From Leifsonia sp052114085 (GTDB taxonomy: Bacteria; Actinomycetota; Actinomycetes; Actinomycetales; Microbacteriaceae): 64,000 nucleotides of DNA. The notes under the pieces are model-generated. The model was not told the DNA's origin. It worked only from the letters and a program-made list of their open reading frames with translations, and ran no database searches. Of the stretch, positions 6,692-15,373 are shown piece after piece (positions within the stretch are counted from its first letter, which is position 1; every line of letters starts with the position of its first letter). Both the position numbers and the translations under genes were made by a program. The stretch lies in NCBI RefSeq assembly GCF_052114085.1, contig NZ_JBFREB010000001.1:2976001-3040000 (forward strand). The letters run 5' to 3'.

Positions 6692-8818
6692 TTACTGCCC
6701 GAGGGTGAGGAGGACGTCGTCGCCGGGGGCAGCGGGGACGAAGTCCGCGGCGATCTCGGCGCGACCGAGGAGCTCGGTCATGCGGCGCTGACGCTGCTTC
6801 GGGATGAGCGTCACGACGGTGCCCTGCTTGCCGGCGCGGCCGGTGCGGCCGGAGCGGTGCAGGTACGTCTTGTACTCGTCCGGGGCGTCGGCCTGGATCA
6901 CCAGGTCGATGTCGTCGACGTGGATGCCGCGGGCGGCGACATCCGTCGCGACCAGCACGTTCACGCGACCGCTGGTGAGCTGGGCGAGATTGCGCGTACG
7001 GCGGGACTGGTTCAGGTCGCCGTGCAGGCTGACGGCCGGAATGCCGGCGTCGTCCAGCTGGTCGGCGAGCATCTCGGCGAACGCGCGGGTGCGGGCGAAG
7101 ACGAGGGTCTTGCCGTCGCGGTCCGCGAGCTGCTCGATGATGGCGCCCTTGTCGCGGTGCTCGATGACCAGGACGCGGTGGTCGATGGTCGAGGACTGCT
7201 GGTCCTCGCCCGCCACCTCGTGCACGGCCGGGTCGACGAGGAACTCGTCCACCAGCTTGGCGACACCCGAGTCGAGGGTGGCCGAGAAGAGCAGACGCTG
7301 GCCACCGTCGGCGGTGTGACGCAGGATGCGCTGCACCGGCTCGAGGAACCCGAGGTCGCACATGTGGTCGGCCTCATCCAGGACGGTGATCTGCACCTCG
7401 CTGAGGTCGAGTCGGCCCTGCTCGAGGAGGTCCTCGATGCGGCCCGGCGTGCCGATCACGATATCGACGCCGCGCTGCAGCGCACCGACCTGGCGACCCT
7501 GCGGGACGCCGCCGTAGATCTGCGTGGTGAAGAGACCGACGCTGCGGGCGATCGGCTGCACAGTGCGGTCGATCTGGAGCGCGAGCTCGCGCGTCGGCGC
7601 GAGGATGAGCGCCCGCGGGGCGCGGCCCAGCTGGCGCTTGCCACCGGCCTTGCCGGACTCGGCCCACAGCTGCATCAGCCGCTCGGCGAGCGGGGCACCG
7701 AAGGCGATCGTCTTGCCGGAACCGGTGCGGCCACGTCCGAGGACGTCCTTGCCGGCCAGCACGTCGGGCAGGGTGGCGGCCTGGATCGGGAACGGCTTCT
7801 CCGCCCCCAGGTCGGCGAGCGCACGGACGATGTTGCCTCCGAGGCCGAGGTCGGCGAAGGTCACGCCCTCGACATCCTTGGCCTGGATGGCATCGGCCTC
7901 GAGGCGATCGAGGACGACATCCTCGGTCGGCGTGAAGGCCGGCTTCTCGTCGCGCGACGGGTAGAAGGAGGAGTCGCGACGCGGTCGCTCGGCACGGTCG
8001 TCGAACTGGCGGCGCGGACGCTCGTCGAAGTCGCGACGCGGACGGTCGCTGCGGTCGCTGAAGTCGCGACGCGGACGCTCGGCACGGTCGTCGAACTGAC
8101 GGCGCGGACGCTCGTCGAAGTCGCGACGCGGACGCTCCGTACGATCGCTGAAGTCGCGACGCGGACGCTCGGCACGGTCGTCGAACTGACGGCGCGGACG
8201 GTCGTCCTGGTCGCGACGCGGACGGTCAGTGCGGTCGCTGAAGTCACGGCGCGGACGCTCCGCGCGGTCGTTGAAGTCACGACGCGGGCGCTCGGCGCGG
8301 TCGTCGAACGAACGACGCGGACGCTCATCCTGATCACGACGCGGACGCTCCGTGCGGTCACCGAAGTCACGACGCGGACGGTCGGCACGGTCGTCGAACT
8401 GACGGCGCGGACGGTCGTCCTGGTCGCGACGCGGACGCTCGGCGCGGTCGTCGAACGAGCGACGGGGCCGGTCCTGGCGCTGCGAACGGTCGTCCCATTC
8501 GCGCTCGGTGCGGCGGGCGTCCTTGCCGCGGGGCTCCCAGTTGGGGCGGTCGCCGCGCGAGCTGGCGCCGCGGCCGGAGCTGGCGCCGCGGCCGGAGCCG
8601 CCGTCGCGGGAGGAGCCGCCGTCGCGGCCGGAGCCGCCGTCGCGGGTGCCGTACGTGGAGCGGCCGCGAGCGGCCCGCTCCTCGGTGCTCCAGCGAGCCT
8701 TCTTGCCGTCGGCCGGCTCTTCGGCGCGGTAGCCGCGGTGCTTGGGGCTGCGGCTGCCGCTCTTGGGGGCGGCGGAGCGTGAGGGTTGCGATCGTCGTTC
8801 GTTGCTGAATCCGGGCAT
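6692..8818 (-). CDS. DEAD-box ATP-dependent RNA helicase with RG/DR-repeat N-terminus
   Basis: 708 residues. The first ~300 are disordered and highly charged: RDGGSGRDGG-type segments (residues ~58-90), then about 165 residues of tandem repeats built on DDRAERPRRDF. The helicase core follows: Q-motif (PFPIQAATL), GRTGSGKT (~360), PTRELALQI, DEAD (~480), SAT, and motif VI HRSGRTGRAG (~655). It unwinds or remodels RNA. The ATG at 8818 has AGGAAG seven bases away and homology starts there. The charged tail likely binds RNA or drives clustering. Its length is well above the usual 400-500 aa because of the repeats. Confidence 0.93.
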   Translation of the reverse strand: MPGFSNERRSQPSRSAAPKSGSRSPKHRGYRAEEPADGKKARWSTEERAARGRSTYGTRDGGSGRDGGSSRDGGSGRGASSGRGASSRGDRPNWEPRGKDARRTEREWDDRSQRQDRPRRSFDDRAERPRRDQDDRPRRQFDDRADRPRRDFGDRTERPRRDQDERPRRSFDDRAERPRRDFNDRAERPRRDFSDRTDRPRRDQDDRPRRQFDDRAERPRRDFSDRTERPRRDFDERPRRQFDDRAERPRRDFSDRSDRPRRDFDERPRRQFDDRAERPRRDSSFYPSRDEKPAFTPTEDVVLDRLEADAIQAKDVEGVTFADLGLGGNIVRALADLGAEKPFPIQAATLPDVLAGKDVLGRGRTGSGKTIAFGAPLAERLMQLWAESGKAGGKRQLGRAPRALILAPTRELALQIDRTVQPIARSVGLFTTQIYGGVPQGRQVGALQRGVDIVIGTPGRIEDLLEQGRLDLSEVQITVLDEADHMCDLGFLEPVQRILRHTADGGQRLLFSATLDSGVAKLVDEFLVDPAVHEVAGEDQQSSTIDHRVLVIEHRDKGAIIEQLADRDGKTLVFARTRAFAEMLADQLDDAGIPAVSLHGDLNQSRRTRNLAQLTSGRVNVLVATDVAARGIHVDDIDLVIQADAPDEYKTYLHRSGRTGRAGKQGTVVTLIPKQRQRRMTELLGRAEIAADFVPAAPGDDVLLTLGQ

Positions 8819-9083
8819 GGATGTGCTTCCTGGGTTATGTCGAGTGCTCGGCGGCGCGCGTAAACGCACCGAATGAATCCCGGGCGAACTGTGTCCGGGG
8901 CCGTTCACGATTGTGTGATCTGCACCGCCTATCGGGTGCAGAACCGGCCCACTTGACTGACAAACCCATCCGCGCAGATCGCGCAGTGTCAAGAGCCGAC
9001 TTCCCTACGATAGCGGATGGATGCTGAGAACGGGCTGCCGATCGCCCTCCGCACGGGAGCAGCTGCGGGGTATACAGGGAGGT

Positions 9084-10628
9084 ATGAGCGCAGGCACCTC
9101 CACGGACAGGCTGGACGCGATCGTCATCGGTTCGGGTCCGAACGGTCTCTCCGCTGCGGTCACGCTCGCGCGCGCCGGCCTGTCGGTGCGGGTCTACGAG
9201 CGCAACGCCACCATCGGTGGTGGCCTGCGCACCGAGGAGGTCACGCTTCCGGGCTTCCGGCACGACATCTGCTCGGCCGTCCATCCGCTCGCCTTCGCTT
9301 CCGGTTTCTTCCGGAAGTTCGGCCTCGAGAAGCGCGTGCCCTTCGTGGTGCCCTCGGCGTCGTACGGCAACCCCCTCGACGGAGGGCGCGTGGCGATGGC
9401 GTACCTGGATCTCGAGCGCACGGCCGACGCGCTCGGAGTGGACGGCCCCGCCTGGCGGAACCTGCTCGGCCCTCTGGTGCGCGAGGCGGACGCCGTGGCG
9501 CAGTTCACGGGGTCGCAGATCGTGCAGGTGCCGCGGCATCCCCTCGTCGCTGCCCGGTTCGGTCTGACGGCACTCGCCCAGGGCGGACCGTGGTGGGATC
9601 TGCCGTTCCGCACGGAGGCTCCCGGCGCCCTGCTCTCCGGCGTGTTCGCGCACACCACCCTTCCCCTGCCGAGCCTTGCGGGCGCAGCGGCGGGCCTCAC
9701 GCTCGCCACGTATGCCCACGCCCGCGGCTGGCCCATTCCGGTGGGTGGCAGTCAGGCGATCGCGGAGGCGATGGCCGCGGATGTCCGGGCACACGGCGGC
9801 GAGATCGTCACGGATACCCAGATCGACTCACTGGCCGACCTGCCCGACGCGCGGGTGATCGTCTTCGACACCCACGTCGCGACCGCAGCGCGTCTCGGAG
9901 AGGACCGGCTGCCGGCCGGGTACCTCCGGCGCATCTCCCGCTTCCGCGACGGCAACGGCGTCTTCAAAGCCGACTTCGCCCTCTCCGGGCCCGTGCCGTG
10001 GACCAACCCAGAGCTCTTCGAAACAGCGACCGTGCACCTGGGCGGCACTCGCCGCGATGTCGCACGTGCCGAGAATGCGGTGGATGCCGGACGCCACAGC
10101 GAGCCCCCGTACGTGCTGCTCTCCCAGCCTTCGCTCTTCGACCCGACGCGCGCGCCGGCGGGCAAGCACGTGCTGTGGACCTACACGCACACGCCGCGCG
10201 GATCGACGGAGGACCGCACCGAGGCGATCATCCACCGCATCGAGCAGTTCGCGCCCGGATTCCGCGACCTGATCATCGGAACGTCAACCATGAACGCCGT
10301 GCAGATGGAGCAGCACAACCCGAACTACATCGGCGGCGACATCTCGGCCGGGGCCCCCGACTTCGCGCAGCTCGTCGCGCGTCCGGTGCTCTCGTCCGAC
10401 CCGTGGCGCATGCCCGGCCGCGGACTCTACCTCGCCTCCGCCTCCGCTGCCCCCGGGCCTGGCGTCCACGGGCTGGGCGGCTACTATGCGGCTCGCAGTG
10501 CGCTGCGCCACGAATTCGGATTCACCCGGATGCCGGACCTCGCGCCCGGTCCCGGCCAGACCATCCCAGCACCGGACGCGACGCTCGTGCCCGACGCCAT
10601 CCATCCCCACACCCTCCCGGAGCAGTGA
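9084..10628 (+). CDS. FAD-dependent oxidoreductase, phytoene-desaturase (CrtI) family
   Basis: About 514 residues with the N-terminal Rossmann motif IGSGPNGLSAAV (15-26), the ERNATIGGGLRTEE region typical of CrtI/amine-oxidase-type flavoproteins, and a C-terminal FAD-contact segment around GLYLASASAAPGPGVHGLGG. Family members desaturate carotenoid precursors or act on other lipids; no crt genes are adjacent, so the substrate is open. GGGAGG stands just one base from the ATG at 9084, so the exact start is not certain; an in-frame ATG lies at 9021. It is followed by an SRPBCC protein two bases later and probably forms an operon with it. Confidence 0.85.
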   Translation: MSAGTSTDRLDAIVIGSGPNGLSAAVTLARAGLSVRVYERNATIGGGLRTEEVTLPGFRHDICSAVHPLAFASGFFRKFGLEKRVPFVVPSASYGNPLDGGRVAMAYLDLERTADALGVDGPAWRNLLGPLVREADAVAQFTGSQIVQVPRHPLVAARFGLTALAQGGPWWDLPFRTEAPGALLSGVFAHTTLPLPSLAGAAAGLTLATYAHARGWPIPVGGSQAIAEAMAADVRAHGGEIVTDTQIDSLADLPDARVIVFDTHVATAARLGEDRLPAGYLRRISRFRDGNGVFKADFALSGPVPWTNPELFETATVHLGGTRRDVARAENAVDAGRHSEPPYVLLSQPSLFDPTRAPAGKHVLWTYTHTPRGSTEDRTEAIIHRIEQFAPGFRDLIIGTSTMNAVQMEQHNPNYIGGDISAGAPDFAQLVARPVLSSDPWRMPGRGLYLASASAAPGPGVHGLGGYYAARSALRHEFGFTRMPDLAPGPGQTIPAPDATLVPDAIHPHTLPEQ

Positions 10629-10630
10629 AC

Positions 10631-11071
10631 ATGTCCGTCAACGTCCGCCGCATGGCCTGCACGCCCGAGCAGGTGTTCGACGTCCTCGCCGACCCGTGGG
10701 TGTATCCCACCTGGGTCGTCGGCGCCTCCCGGCTGCGCGCCGCCGACGACCGCTACCCCGCGGTCGGCTCGCGCCTCCACCACTCGATCGGCGTCTGGCC
10801 TCTGGTGCTGAACGATGAGACCCGCGTCGACGAGTGGGACCCTCCGCGCCGGATGGTGCTGGAGGCGAAGACGCGCCCGTTCGGCACCGAGCGCGTCATC
10901 ATCGACGTGAAGCCGCGCGGCGGGGGGTGCATCGTCCGTATCGAGGAGCACCCCCACACCGGCCTGGTCACACGACTTCCCGGTGTGATTGCGGACGCGC
11001 TGCTGCACGTGCGGAACGCCGAGGCACTGCGTCGGCTGGAGTGGACGGCGCGAGGGCGCGCCGCCCAGTAG
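10631..11071 (+). CDS. SRPBCC-fold (polyketide cyclase/START-like) protein
   Basis: 146 residues starting MSVNVRRMACTPEQVFDVL, the classic first strand and helix of SRPBCC proteins, with later strands around DETRVDEWDPPRRMVLEA and GGGCIVRIEEHPH. These helix-grip folds bind hydrophobic ligands in a deep pocket. The ATG lies two bases after the stop of the desaturase-like gene, so the two are almost certainly co-transcribed; a role in binding or carrying the oxidoreductase's lipid substrate is inference. Confidence 0.85.
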   Translation: MSVNVRRMACTPEQVFDVLADPWVYPTWVVGASRLRAADDRYPAVGSRLHHSIGVWPLVLNDETRVDEWDPPRRMVLEAKTRPFGTERVIIDVKPRGGGCIVRIEEHPHTGLVTRLPGVIADALLHVRNAEALRRLEWTARGRAAQ

Positions 11072-11103
11072 CGACGCGCCCTCGGACCCGCGTGCGGCTC
11101 GTG

Positions 11104-11565
11104 CTAGCCGGCCGAGACCGCTCGGGTGCCTCGGTCGCGCGTCGACTCGGTCCGCATGGACTCGGACCGCGTCGACTCCACCGCGATCTTGCGCGGCTTG
11201 GCCCGCTCGGCGATCGGGATCATGACGCTCAGCACGCCGTTGTCATACGACGCCGTGATCCCGTCCGGATCGACGTCGTCGCCGATCGTGAACTGGCGCA
11301 GGTACGCGCCGTACGGGCGCTCCTGCGCGAGCCACCGTGCGCCGTCGCGGTCGGCGGCGCTGCGGACGGCGCGGATGGTCAGCAGGTGGCCGTCGACATC
11401 CACATCCACCGACGCGGGGTCGGCCCCGGGCAGGTCGGCGTTCAGGATGTAGCGGTCACCTTCGCGGAACAGGTCGACCGGCATGATCCGCGGCTGGCGG
11501 CTGGTGTCGAAGACGCTCTGCGCGATCCTGTCCAACTGGGAGAAAGGATCGAACGACATGGCCAT
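11104..11565 (-). CDS. hsp20: Small heat-shock protein, Hsp20/alpha-crystallin family
   Basis: 153 residues: a short N-terminal arm (MAMSFDPFSQLDRIAQSVF), an alpha-crystallin domain of ~90 residues with the strand pair GDRYILNADLPGADPASVDV and the C-terminal landmark YDNGVLSVMIPIAE (canonical A-x-x-x-G-V-L-x-V/I pattern), then a charged tail rich in TRSESMRTES. It acts as an ATP-independent holdase. The ATG at 11565 has AAGGAAGGGG about 8 bases upstream. The upstream promoter carries a CIRCE element, so HrcA repression and heat induction are expected. Confidence 0.92.
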   Translation of the reverse strand: MAMSFDPFSQLDRIAQSVFDTSRQPRIMPVDLFREGDRYILNADLPGADPASVDVDVDGHLLTIRAVRSAADRDGARWLAQERPYGAYLRQFTIGDDVDPDGITASYDNGVLSVMIPIAERAKPRKIAVESTRSESMRTESTRDRGTRAVSAG

Positions 11566-11628
11566 TGGATGTACCCCTTCCTTCAATTGAGCTGATGAGA
11601 GGCGCTTTGTGCCCCCTTTCGGCCACAG

Positions 11629-11658
11629 ATATTAGCACTCCTACCCGGAGAGTGCCAA
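11629..11658 (-). promoter_or_regulatory. hsp20 promoter with overlapping CIRCE (HrcA) operator
   Basis: TTAGCACTC-N9-GAGTGCCAA at 11632-11658 matches CIRCE (TTAGCACTC-N9-GAGTGCTAA) with one change. On the minus strand a -35 TTGGCA (11653-11658) and -10 TAATAT (11629-11634) are separated by 18 bp, so the operator fills the promoter. A further TTGACA lies at 11673-11678. Confidence 0.88.
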
Positions 11659-11744
11659 GACAAAAACCACCGTGTCAACCCGCTTCCGACGGGTGCCGGT
11701 GCGGCCTATCGTGCGCTGTGTTCCTCGAGCAGAAAGGACCCATC

Positions 11745-12332
11745 GTGGCCGTGAGCGAGACCAAGACGAGTACCAAGACCAGCGCCAAGAAGGGCGCACC
11801 CAAGACCGCCGCCGTGCGACGCACCAGCGCCGTCGGCGTCGCCCCGACCCGGCGAGAGCACGCGGAGCACGGCTTCGTCGCCTCGACGGAGCTCGCCCAG
11901 AACTTGCAGCGCGTGCACGTCGACCTGATCGAGCTGCACCTGCAGGGGAAGCAGGCACATTGGAACGTGGTCGGACACAACTTCCGCGACCTGCACCTGC
12001 AGCTCGACGAGATCGTGGAGGCCGCCCGCGAGTTCAGCGACACGATCGCCGAGCGCCTCCGTGCCCTGCACGCCACTCCCGACGGCCGCAGCGCCACCGT
12101 GGCCGAGCAGACCAGCCTCCCCGAGTTCCCGAACGGCGAGGTCGAGACCGGGGAGACCGTCGACCTCATCACCGAGCGGCTGGAAGCCGTGGTGCGGACG
12201 ATGCGCGACGTGCACGACGACGTCGACGAGGAGGACCCGACATCGGCCGACCTGTTGCACGCCATCATCGAGCGTCTCGAGCAGTACGCCTGGATGGTCA
12301 GCGCCGAGAACCGGACGCCCAGCCGGGCCTGA
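11745..12332 (+). CDS. dps: Dps-family ferritin-like DNA-protecting protein
   Basis: 195 residues. A Lys/Thr/Ala-rich N-terminal tail of ~30 residues (TKTSTKTSAKKGAPK) suits DNA binding, followed by a four-helix ferritin-like fold. The inter-subunit ferroxidase ligands are all present with the canonical spacing: His72 (HWNVVG), His84, Asp88, Asp99 and Glu103. It oxidises and stores iron using peroxide and compacts DNA. The GTG at 11745 is chosen because AAAGGA lies about 7 bases before it and the basic tail starts there. It is divergent from hsp20, sharing a ~180-bp stress-promoter region. Confidence 0.92.
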   Translation: MAVSETKTSTKTSAKKGAPKTAAVRRTSAVGVAPTRREHAEHGFVASTELAQNLQRVHVDLIELHLQGKQAHWNVVGHNFRDLHLQLDEIVEAAREFSDTIAERLRALHATPDGRSATVAEQTSLPEFPNGEVETGETVDLITERLEAVVRTMRDVHDDVDEEDPTSADLLHAIIERLEQYAWMVSAENRTPSRA

Positions 12333-12344
12333 CCCCTTCGTGAG

Positions 12345-12380
12345 TGGATGCGGCGGGCGCCCTGGCGGCGGCCGCATCCA
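12345..12380 (+). terminator. Hairpin downstream of dps
   Basis: A 10-bp perfect stem (12345-12354 with 12371-12380) with a GC-rich loop lies 12 bases after the dps stop. It lacks a U-tract; its position suggests a transcript end. Confidence 0.5.
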
Positions 12381-12411
12381 TCCACGTAATACGACGGACA
12401 CATGCCGCGGC

Positions 12412-12417
12412 TACCAT
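12412..12417 (+). promoter_or_regulatory. -10 box (TACCAT) of the GNAT gene, leaderless arrangement
   Basis: TACCAT is followed by 7 bases and the ATG at 12425; no Shine-Dalgarno lies between, consistent with transcription starting at the start codon. Confidence 0.5.
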
Positions 12418-12424
12418 CGGGCGC

Positions 12425-12901
12425 ATGCCGACCGAGATCCGCCCCGAGCCGCCGCGACAGCCCGACATCGAGCAGCTGCTGCGGCTGAGCGACGACTTCG
12501 CGCTCGGGCTCTATCCCGCCGACAGTTGCTACCTGCTCGATGTGAGTGAGCTGGAGAAGCCGGGCGTCACGCTGTTCGTGGGCCGGAGCGACGGGCGCGC
12601 ACTCGGCATCGCGGCGCTGGTGGTCGATCCTGGTGCACCGATGTACGCCGAATTGAAGCGGATGTTCGTGCACGCGGATGCGCGCGGTCAGGGCCTGGCG
12701 CGCGGGCTGCTGGCAGCCGTGGAGGCGGCGGCCGCCGAAGCGGGGATCGCCGAGCTCCGCCTGGAGACCGGGCCGCTGCACGACGCGGCGATCGCGCTGT
12801 ACGAGAGTTCGGGTTACGAGCGCATCCCGAATTTCGGCGCCTACGTCGACGGCCAGTTCTCTATCTGCTACGCGAAGCCACTGGCGGTCACTGCCCGCTG
12901 A
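12425..12901 (+). CDS. GNAT-family N-acetyltransferase
   Basis: 158 residues with the acetyl-CoA-binding core: the beta4 strand ELKRMFVHADARG followed by the pyrophosphate loop GQGLARGLLAAVE (R/Q-x-x-G-x-G/A pattern), and the C-terminal substrate region ALYESSGYERIPNFGAY. It transfers an acetyl group from acetyl-CoA to an amine; the target is not evident. It resembles single-domain acetyltransferases that act on small molecules. The ATG is preceded by a -10 box and no ribosome site, so a leaderless message is likely. It stands alone between dps and the convergent iclR-type gene. Confidence 0.88.
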   Translation: MPTEIRPEPPRQPDIEQLLRLSDDFALGLYPADSCYLLDVSELEKPGVTLFVGRSDGRALGIAALVVDPGAPMYAELKRMFVHADARGQGLARGLLAAVEAAAAEAGIAELRLETGPLHDAAIALYESSGYERIPNFGAYVDGQFSICYAKPLAVTAR

Positions 12902-12955
12902 GAGGCGTCGAAGACACGCGCCACCAGACGCACCTTCCTTCGTTTCCCGAGTGGA

Positions 12956-13714
12956 TCAGCTCCCCCGGATACGGCGGGACAGCTCCGCCGCCGCGTCGCG
13001 CACCCGCGCGGCCAGCGCATCCCACCCCTCCGCCGGTACGTTCTCGCGCGGGAACGTGACCGCGATGCCGGCCGCCGGCCACCCGGCGTGGTCGCGTACC
13101 GACACCGCGACCGAGGCGAAGCCCGGCGTCACGTCGCCGTCCTCCGTGGCATAGCCCCGCTCGCGCGCCTCCGCCACGACGCGGCGGAGCTCGGCGTACG
13201 AGTGCGGGCCGGAGCCGGTGCGGTCCTCGAAGGCGCCGGAGTCCGGGTACAGTGCGCGCAGTTGCTCACGGGGCAGCGTCGCGAGCAGCGCTCGGCCACT
13301 GGCGGTCAGGTGCGCCGGGAGCCGGACCCCCACATCCGTCACCAGGCGCGGCCGGCGCGGCGCGCGCTCCTCCACGATGTAGACGACATCTCGTCCGTGC
13401 AGCACGGCGACGTGGCCGGACTCGCCGAGCGCATCCACCAACGCCGCGACGATCGGGCGGCCGAGCCGGCTGAGGGGTTGCTGCCGAGAGAATCCGCTGG
13501 ACAGCTCGTACGCTGCGACGCCGAGGCCGTAGCGTCTCGCCTCCGGGAAATGGAGCACGAAGCCGTGCTCGGTGAGAACGGCGAGCAGGTGATACACGGT
13601 GGAGCGGGGGAGGCCGAGCGCCGTAGCGATCGCGGCCGCCGGGACCGGCCCGCGCTGCGTGCCCAGGTAGACGAGGATCCGGAGCGTGTTCTCGGCCGCG
13701 GGAACCTTGCTCAT
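12956..13714 (-). CDS. IclR-family regulator, probable histidine-utilisation regulator (HutR-like)
   Basis: 252 residues: an N-terminal winged helix (residues ~5-65, ENTLRILVYLGTQ and LGLPRSTVYHLLAVL) and a C-terminal effector domain with the HLTASGRALLA signature of IclR proteins. The ATG at 13714 is preceded by GGAGG with 7-8 bases spacing. It is divergent from hutH with 119 bp between starts, and that gap holds a palindrome repeated upstream of hutG. IclR-type regulators control hut genes in corynebacteria. Regulation of this hut cluster is inferred from position and the shared operator. Confidence 0.86.
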   Translation of the reverse strand: MSKVPAAENTLRILVYLGTQRGPVPAAAIATALGLPRSTVYHLLAVLTEHGFVLHFPEARRYGLGVAAYELSSGFSRQQPLSRLGRPIVAALVDALGESGHVAVLHGRDVVYIVEERAPRRPRLVTDVGVRLPAHLTASGRALLATLPREQLRALYPDSGAFEDRTGSGPHSYAELRRVVAEARERGYATEDGDVTPGFASVAVSVRDHAGWPAAGIAVTFPRENVPAEGWDALAARVRDAAAELSRRIRGS

Positions 13715-13762
13715 CGCATCCACCTCCGCCCTCGGTGCGCCGATCGCGGCACTGCTTGCGCT

Positions 13763-13778
13763 GTCTGGGATCCCGGAC
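13763..13778. promoter_or_regulatory. hut operator 1 (GTCTGGGATCCCGGAC)
   Basis: A 16-bp palindrome centred 63 bases before the hutH start and 56 bases before the divergent iclR start. The same sequence with one change occurs at 19290, at the same distance from hutG. Confidence 0.75.
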
Positions 13779-13833
13779 ACCGAGCAGCCTACAGCCGGCG
13801 CGCGCGACGATGCCGCGCCGCGAAGATCGGAGC

Positions 13834-15366
13834 ATGCTCCAGACCCAGACCCTCGTGACCGTCGGCGCCGGCCCCCTCAGCGTCGACGACGTCGTCGCCG
13901 TCGCCCGCCACGACGCCCGCATCGAACTCGACGCCGAGTCCCTCGCCGGCGTGGCCGCGTCTCGCGCCATCGTGGAAGCGCTGGCCGACGACACGGAGCC
14001 GCACTACGGGATCTCGACCGGGTTCGGGGCACTGGCCACCACGTTCATCCCCGGCGACCGTCGCGCCCAGCTGCAGGCCAGTCTGGTGCGGTCCCACGCC
14101 GCGGGCTCCGGCCCGGAGGTCGAGCGTGAGGTCGTGCGCGCGCTGATGCTGCTGCGCCTCTCGACGTTGATGACCGGCCGCACCGGCGCCCGACCGCAGA
14201 CGGTCGAGACGTATGCCGCCCTGCTCAACGCCGGTGTGACCCCCGTGGTCCACGAGTACGGCTCGCTCGGTTGCTCCGGCGACCTCGCGCCGCTCGCGCA
14301 CTGCGCCCTCGCGGCCATGGGCGAAGGCCGGGTGCGGGTCGACGGCGAGCTCGTGGACGCGGCGGACGCGCTGGCGGCTGCGGGCATCCGACCGGTCGTC
14401 CTGGCCGAGAAGGAGGGCCTGGCGCTCATCAACGGAACCGACGGGATGCTCGGGATGCTGGCGCTCGCCATCCACGACCTGCACGGTCTGCTGACCGACG
14501 CCGACATCGCTGCGGCCATGAGCGTCGAGGCGCTGCTCGGGACCGACGCCGTGTTCGCGGACGACCTGCAGCGGCTGCGGCCGCAGGCGGGCCAGGCGGT
14601 CGCCGCGGCGAACATCCGGACGATGCTCGCCGGCTCGCCCATCGTCGCCAGCCACAAGGGCCCGGAGTGCACGCGCGTCCAGGATGCGTATTCGCTGCGC
14701 TGCTCGCCGCAGGTGCACGGCGCCGCCCGCGACACGCTTGCGCACGCCGAGCTGGTCGCCGGCCGCGAACTCGTGTCGGCGGTCGACAACCCCGTGCTGA
14801 CCCTCGACGGCCGCGTCGAGTCGAACGGCAACTTCCACGGAGCGCCGGTCGCGTACGTGCTCGACTTCCTGGCGATCGCGGTCGCCGACGTCGCGAGCAT
14901 GTCGGAGCGCCGCACCGACCGCTTCCTCGACCCGGCGCGGAACCAGGGACTGCCACCCTTCCTCGCGCACGAGGTCGGCGTCGACTCCGGACTGATGATC
15001 GCGCAGTACACCGCGGCCGGTATCGTCTCCGAGCTCAAGCGGCTGGCGACGCCCGCGTCGGTGGACAGCATCCCCTCGTCCGCGATGCAGGAGGACCACG
15101 TGTCGATGGGATGGGCGGCCGCCCGTAAGCTGCGCCGCGCCCTGGACGGCCTGGCCCGCGTGATCGCGATCGAGGTCATGACCGCCGCCCGCGGCGCCGA
15201 CCTACGTGCACCGCTCCGGCCCGGCCCGGCGACCGGCGCCGTGATCGCCGCCCTGCGCTTGACGGTCCCCGGCCCCGGCCCCGACCGCCACCTCTCCCCC
15301 GAGATCGAGGCCGCCTACGTCCTCGTCACGTCCGGCGCCCTCCGCGCCGCCTCCCCCCTCCCCTGA
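13834..15366 (+). CDS. hutH: Histidine ammonia-lyase
   Basis: 510 residues, first enzyme of histidine degradation (histidine to urocanate plus ammonia). The substrate/MIO region reads EYGSLGCSGDLAPLAH, so the prosthetic-group triad is Cys147-Ser148-Gly149 rather than Ala-Ser-Gly; the Ser and Gly are intact. Other hallmarks are YGISTGFGALATT near residue 58 and SSAMQEDHVSMG near 420. The ATG at 13834 has GGAG one base away, so initiation may be leaderless; an upstream extension would run into the operator. It is first in hutH-hutU-hutI. A family-B hairpin separates it from hutU. Confidence 0.95.
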   Translation: MLQTQTLVTVGAGPLSVDDVVAVARHDARIELDAESLAGVAASRAIVEALADDTEPHYGISTGFGALATTFIPGDRRAQLQASLVRSHAAGSGPEVEREVVRALMLLRLSTLMTGRTGARPQTVETYAALLNAGVTPVVHEYGSLGCSGDLAPLAHCALAAMGEGRVRVDGELVDAADALAAAGIRPVVLAEKEGLALINGTDGMLGMLALAIHDLHGLLTDADIAAAMSVEALLGTDAVFADDLQRLRPQAGQAVAAANIRTMLAGSPIVASHKGPECTRVQDAYSLRCSPQVHGAARDTLAHAELVAGRELVSAVDNPVLTLDGRVESNGNFHGAPVAYVLDFLAIAVADVASMSERRTDRFLDPARNQGLPPFLAHEVGVDSGLMIAQYTAAGIVSELKRLATPASVDSIPSSAMQEDHVSMGWAAARKLRRALDGLARVIAIEVMTAARGADLRAPLRPGPATGAVIAALRLTVPGPGPDRHLSPEIEAAYVLVTSGALRAASPLP

Positions 15367-15373
15367 CCCCACA

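Noticed and set aside
7978..8476. Regular DNA repeats resembling a CRISPR array
   Set aside because: The repeats are contiguous, in phase with codons and inside a helicase gene; there are no unique spacers and no cas genes.
6062..8782. A very long plus-strand reading frame with VATRTL-type repeats opposite the helicase gene
   Set aside because: It is the antisense shadow of the repetitive helicase N-terminus in GC-rich DNA; it has no ribosome site, and its repeats simply mirror the DDRAERPRRDF repeats.
13834..15366. hutH as an inactive enzyme because of Cys in place of Ala in the MIO triad
   Set aside because: The Ser and Gly needed for cyclisation and the other catalytic segments are intact, and I recall similar CSG triads in other actinobacterial HutH proteins.
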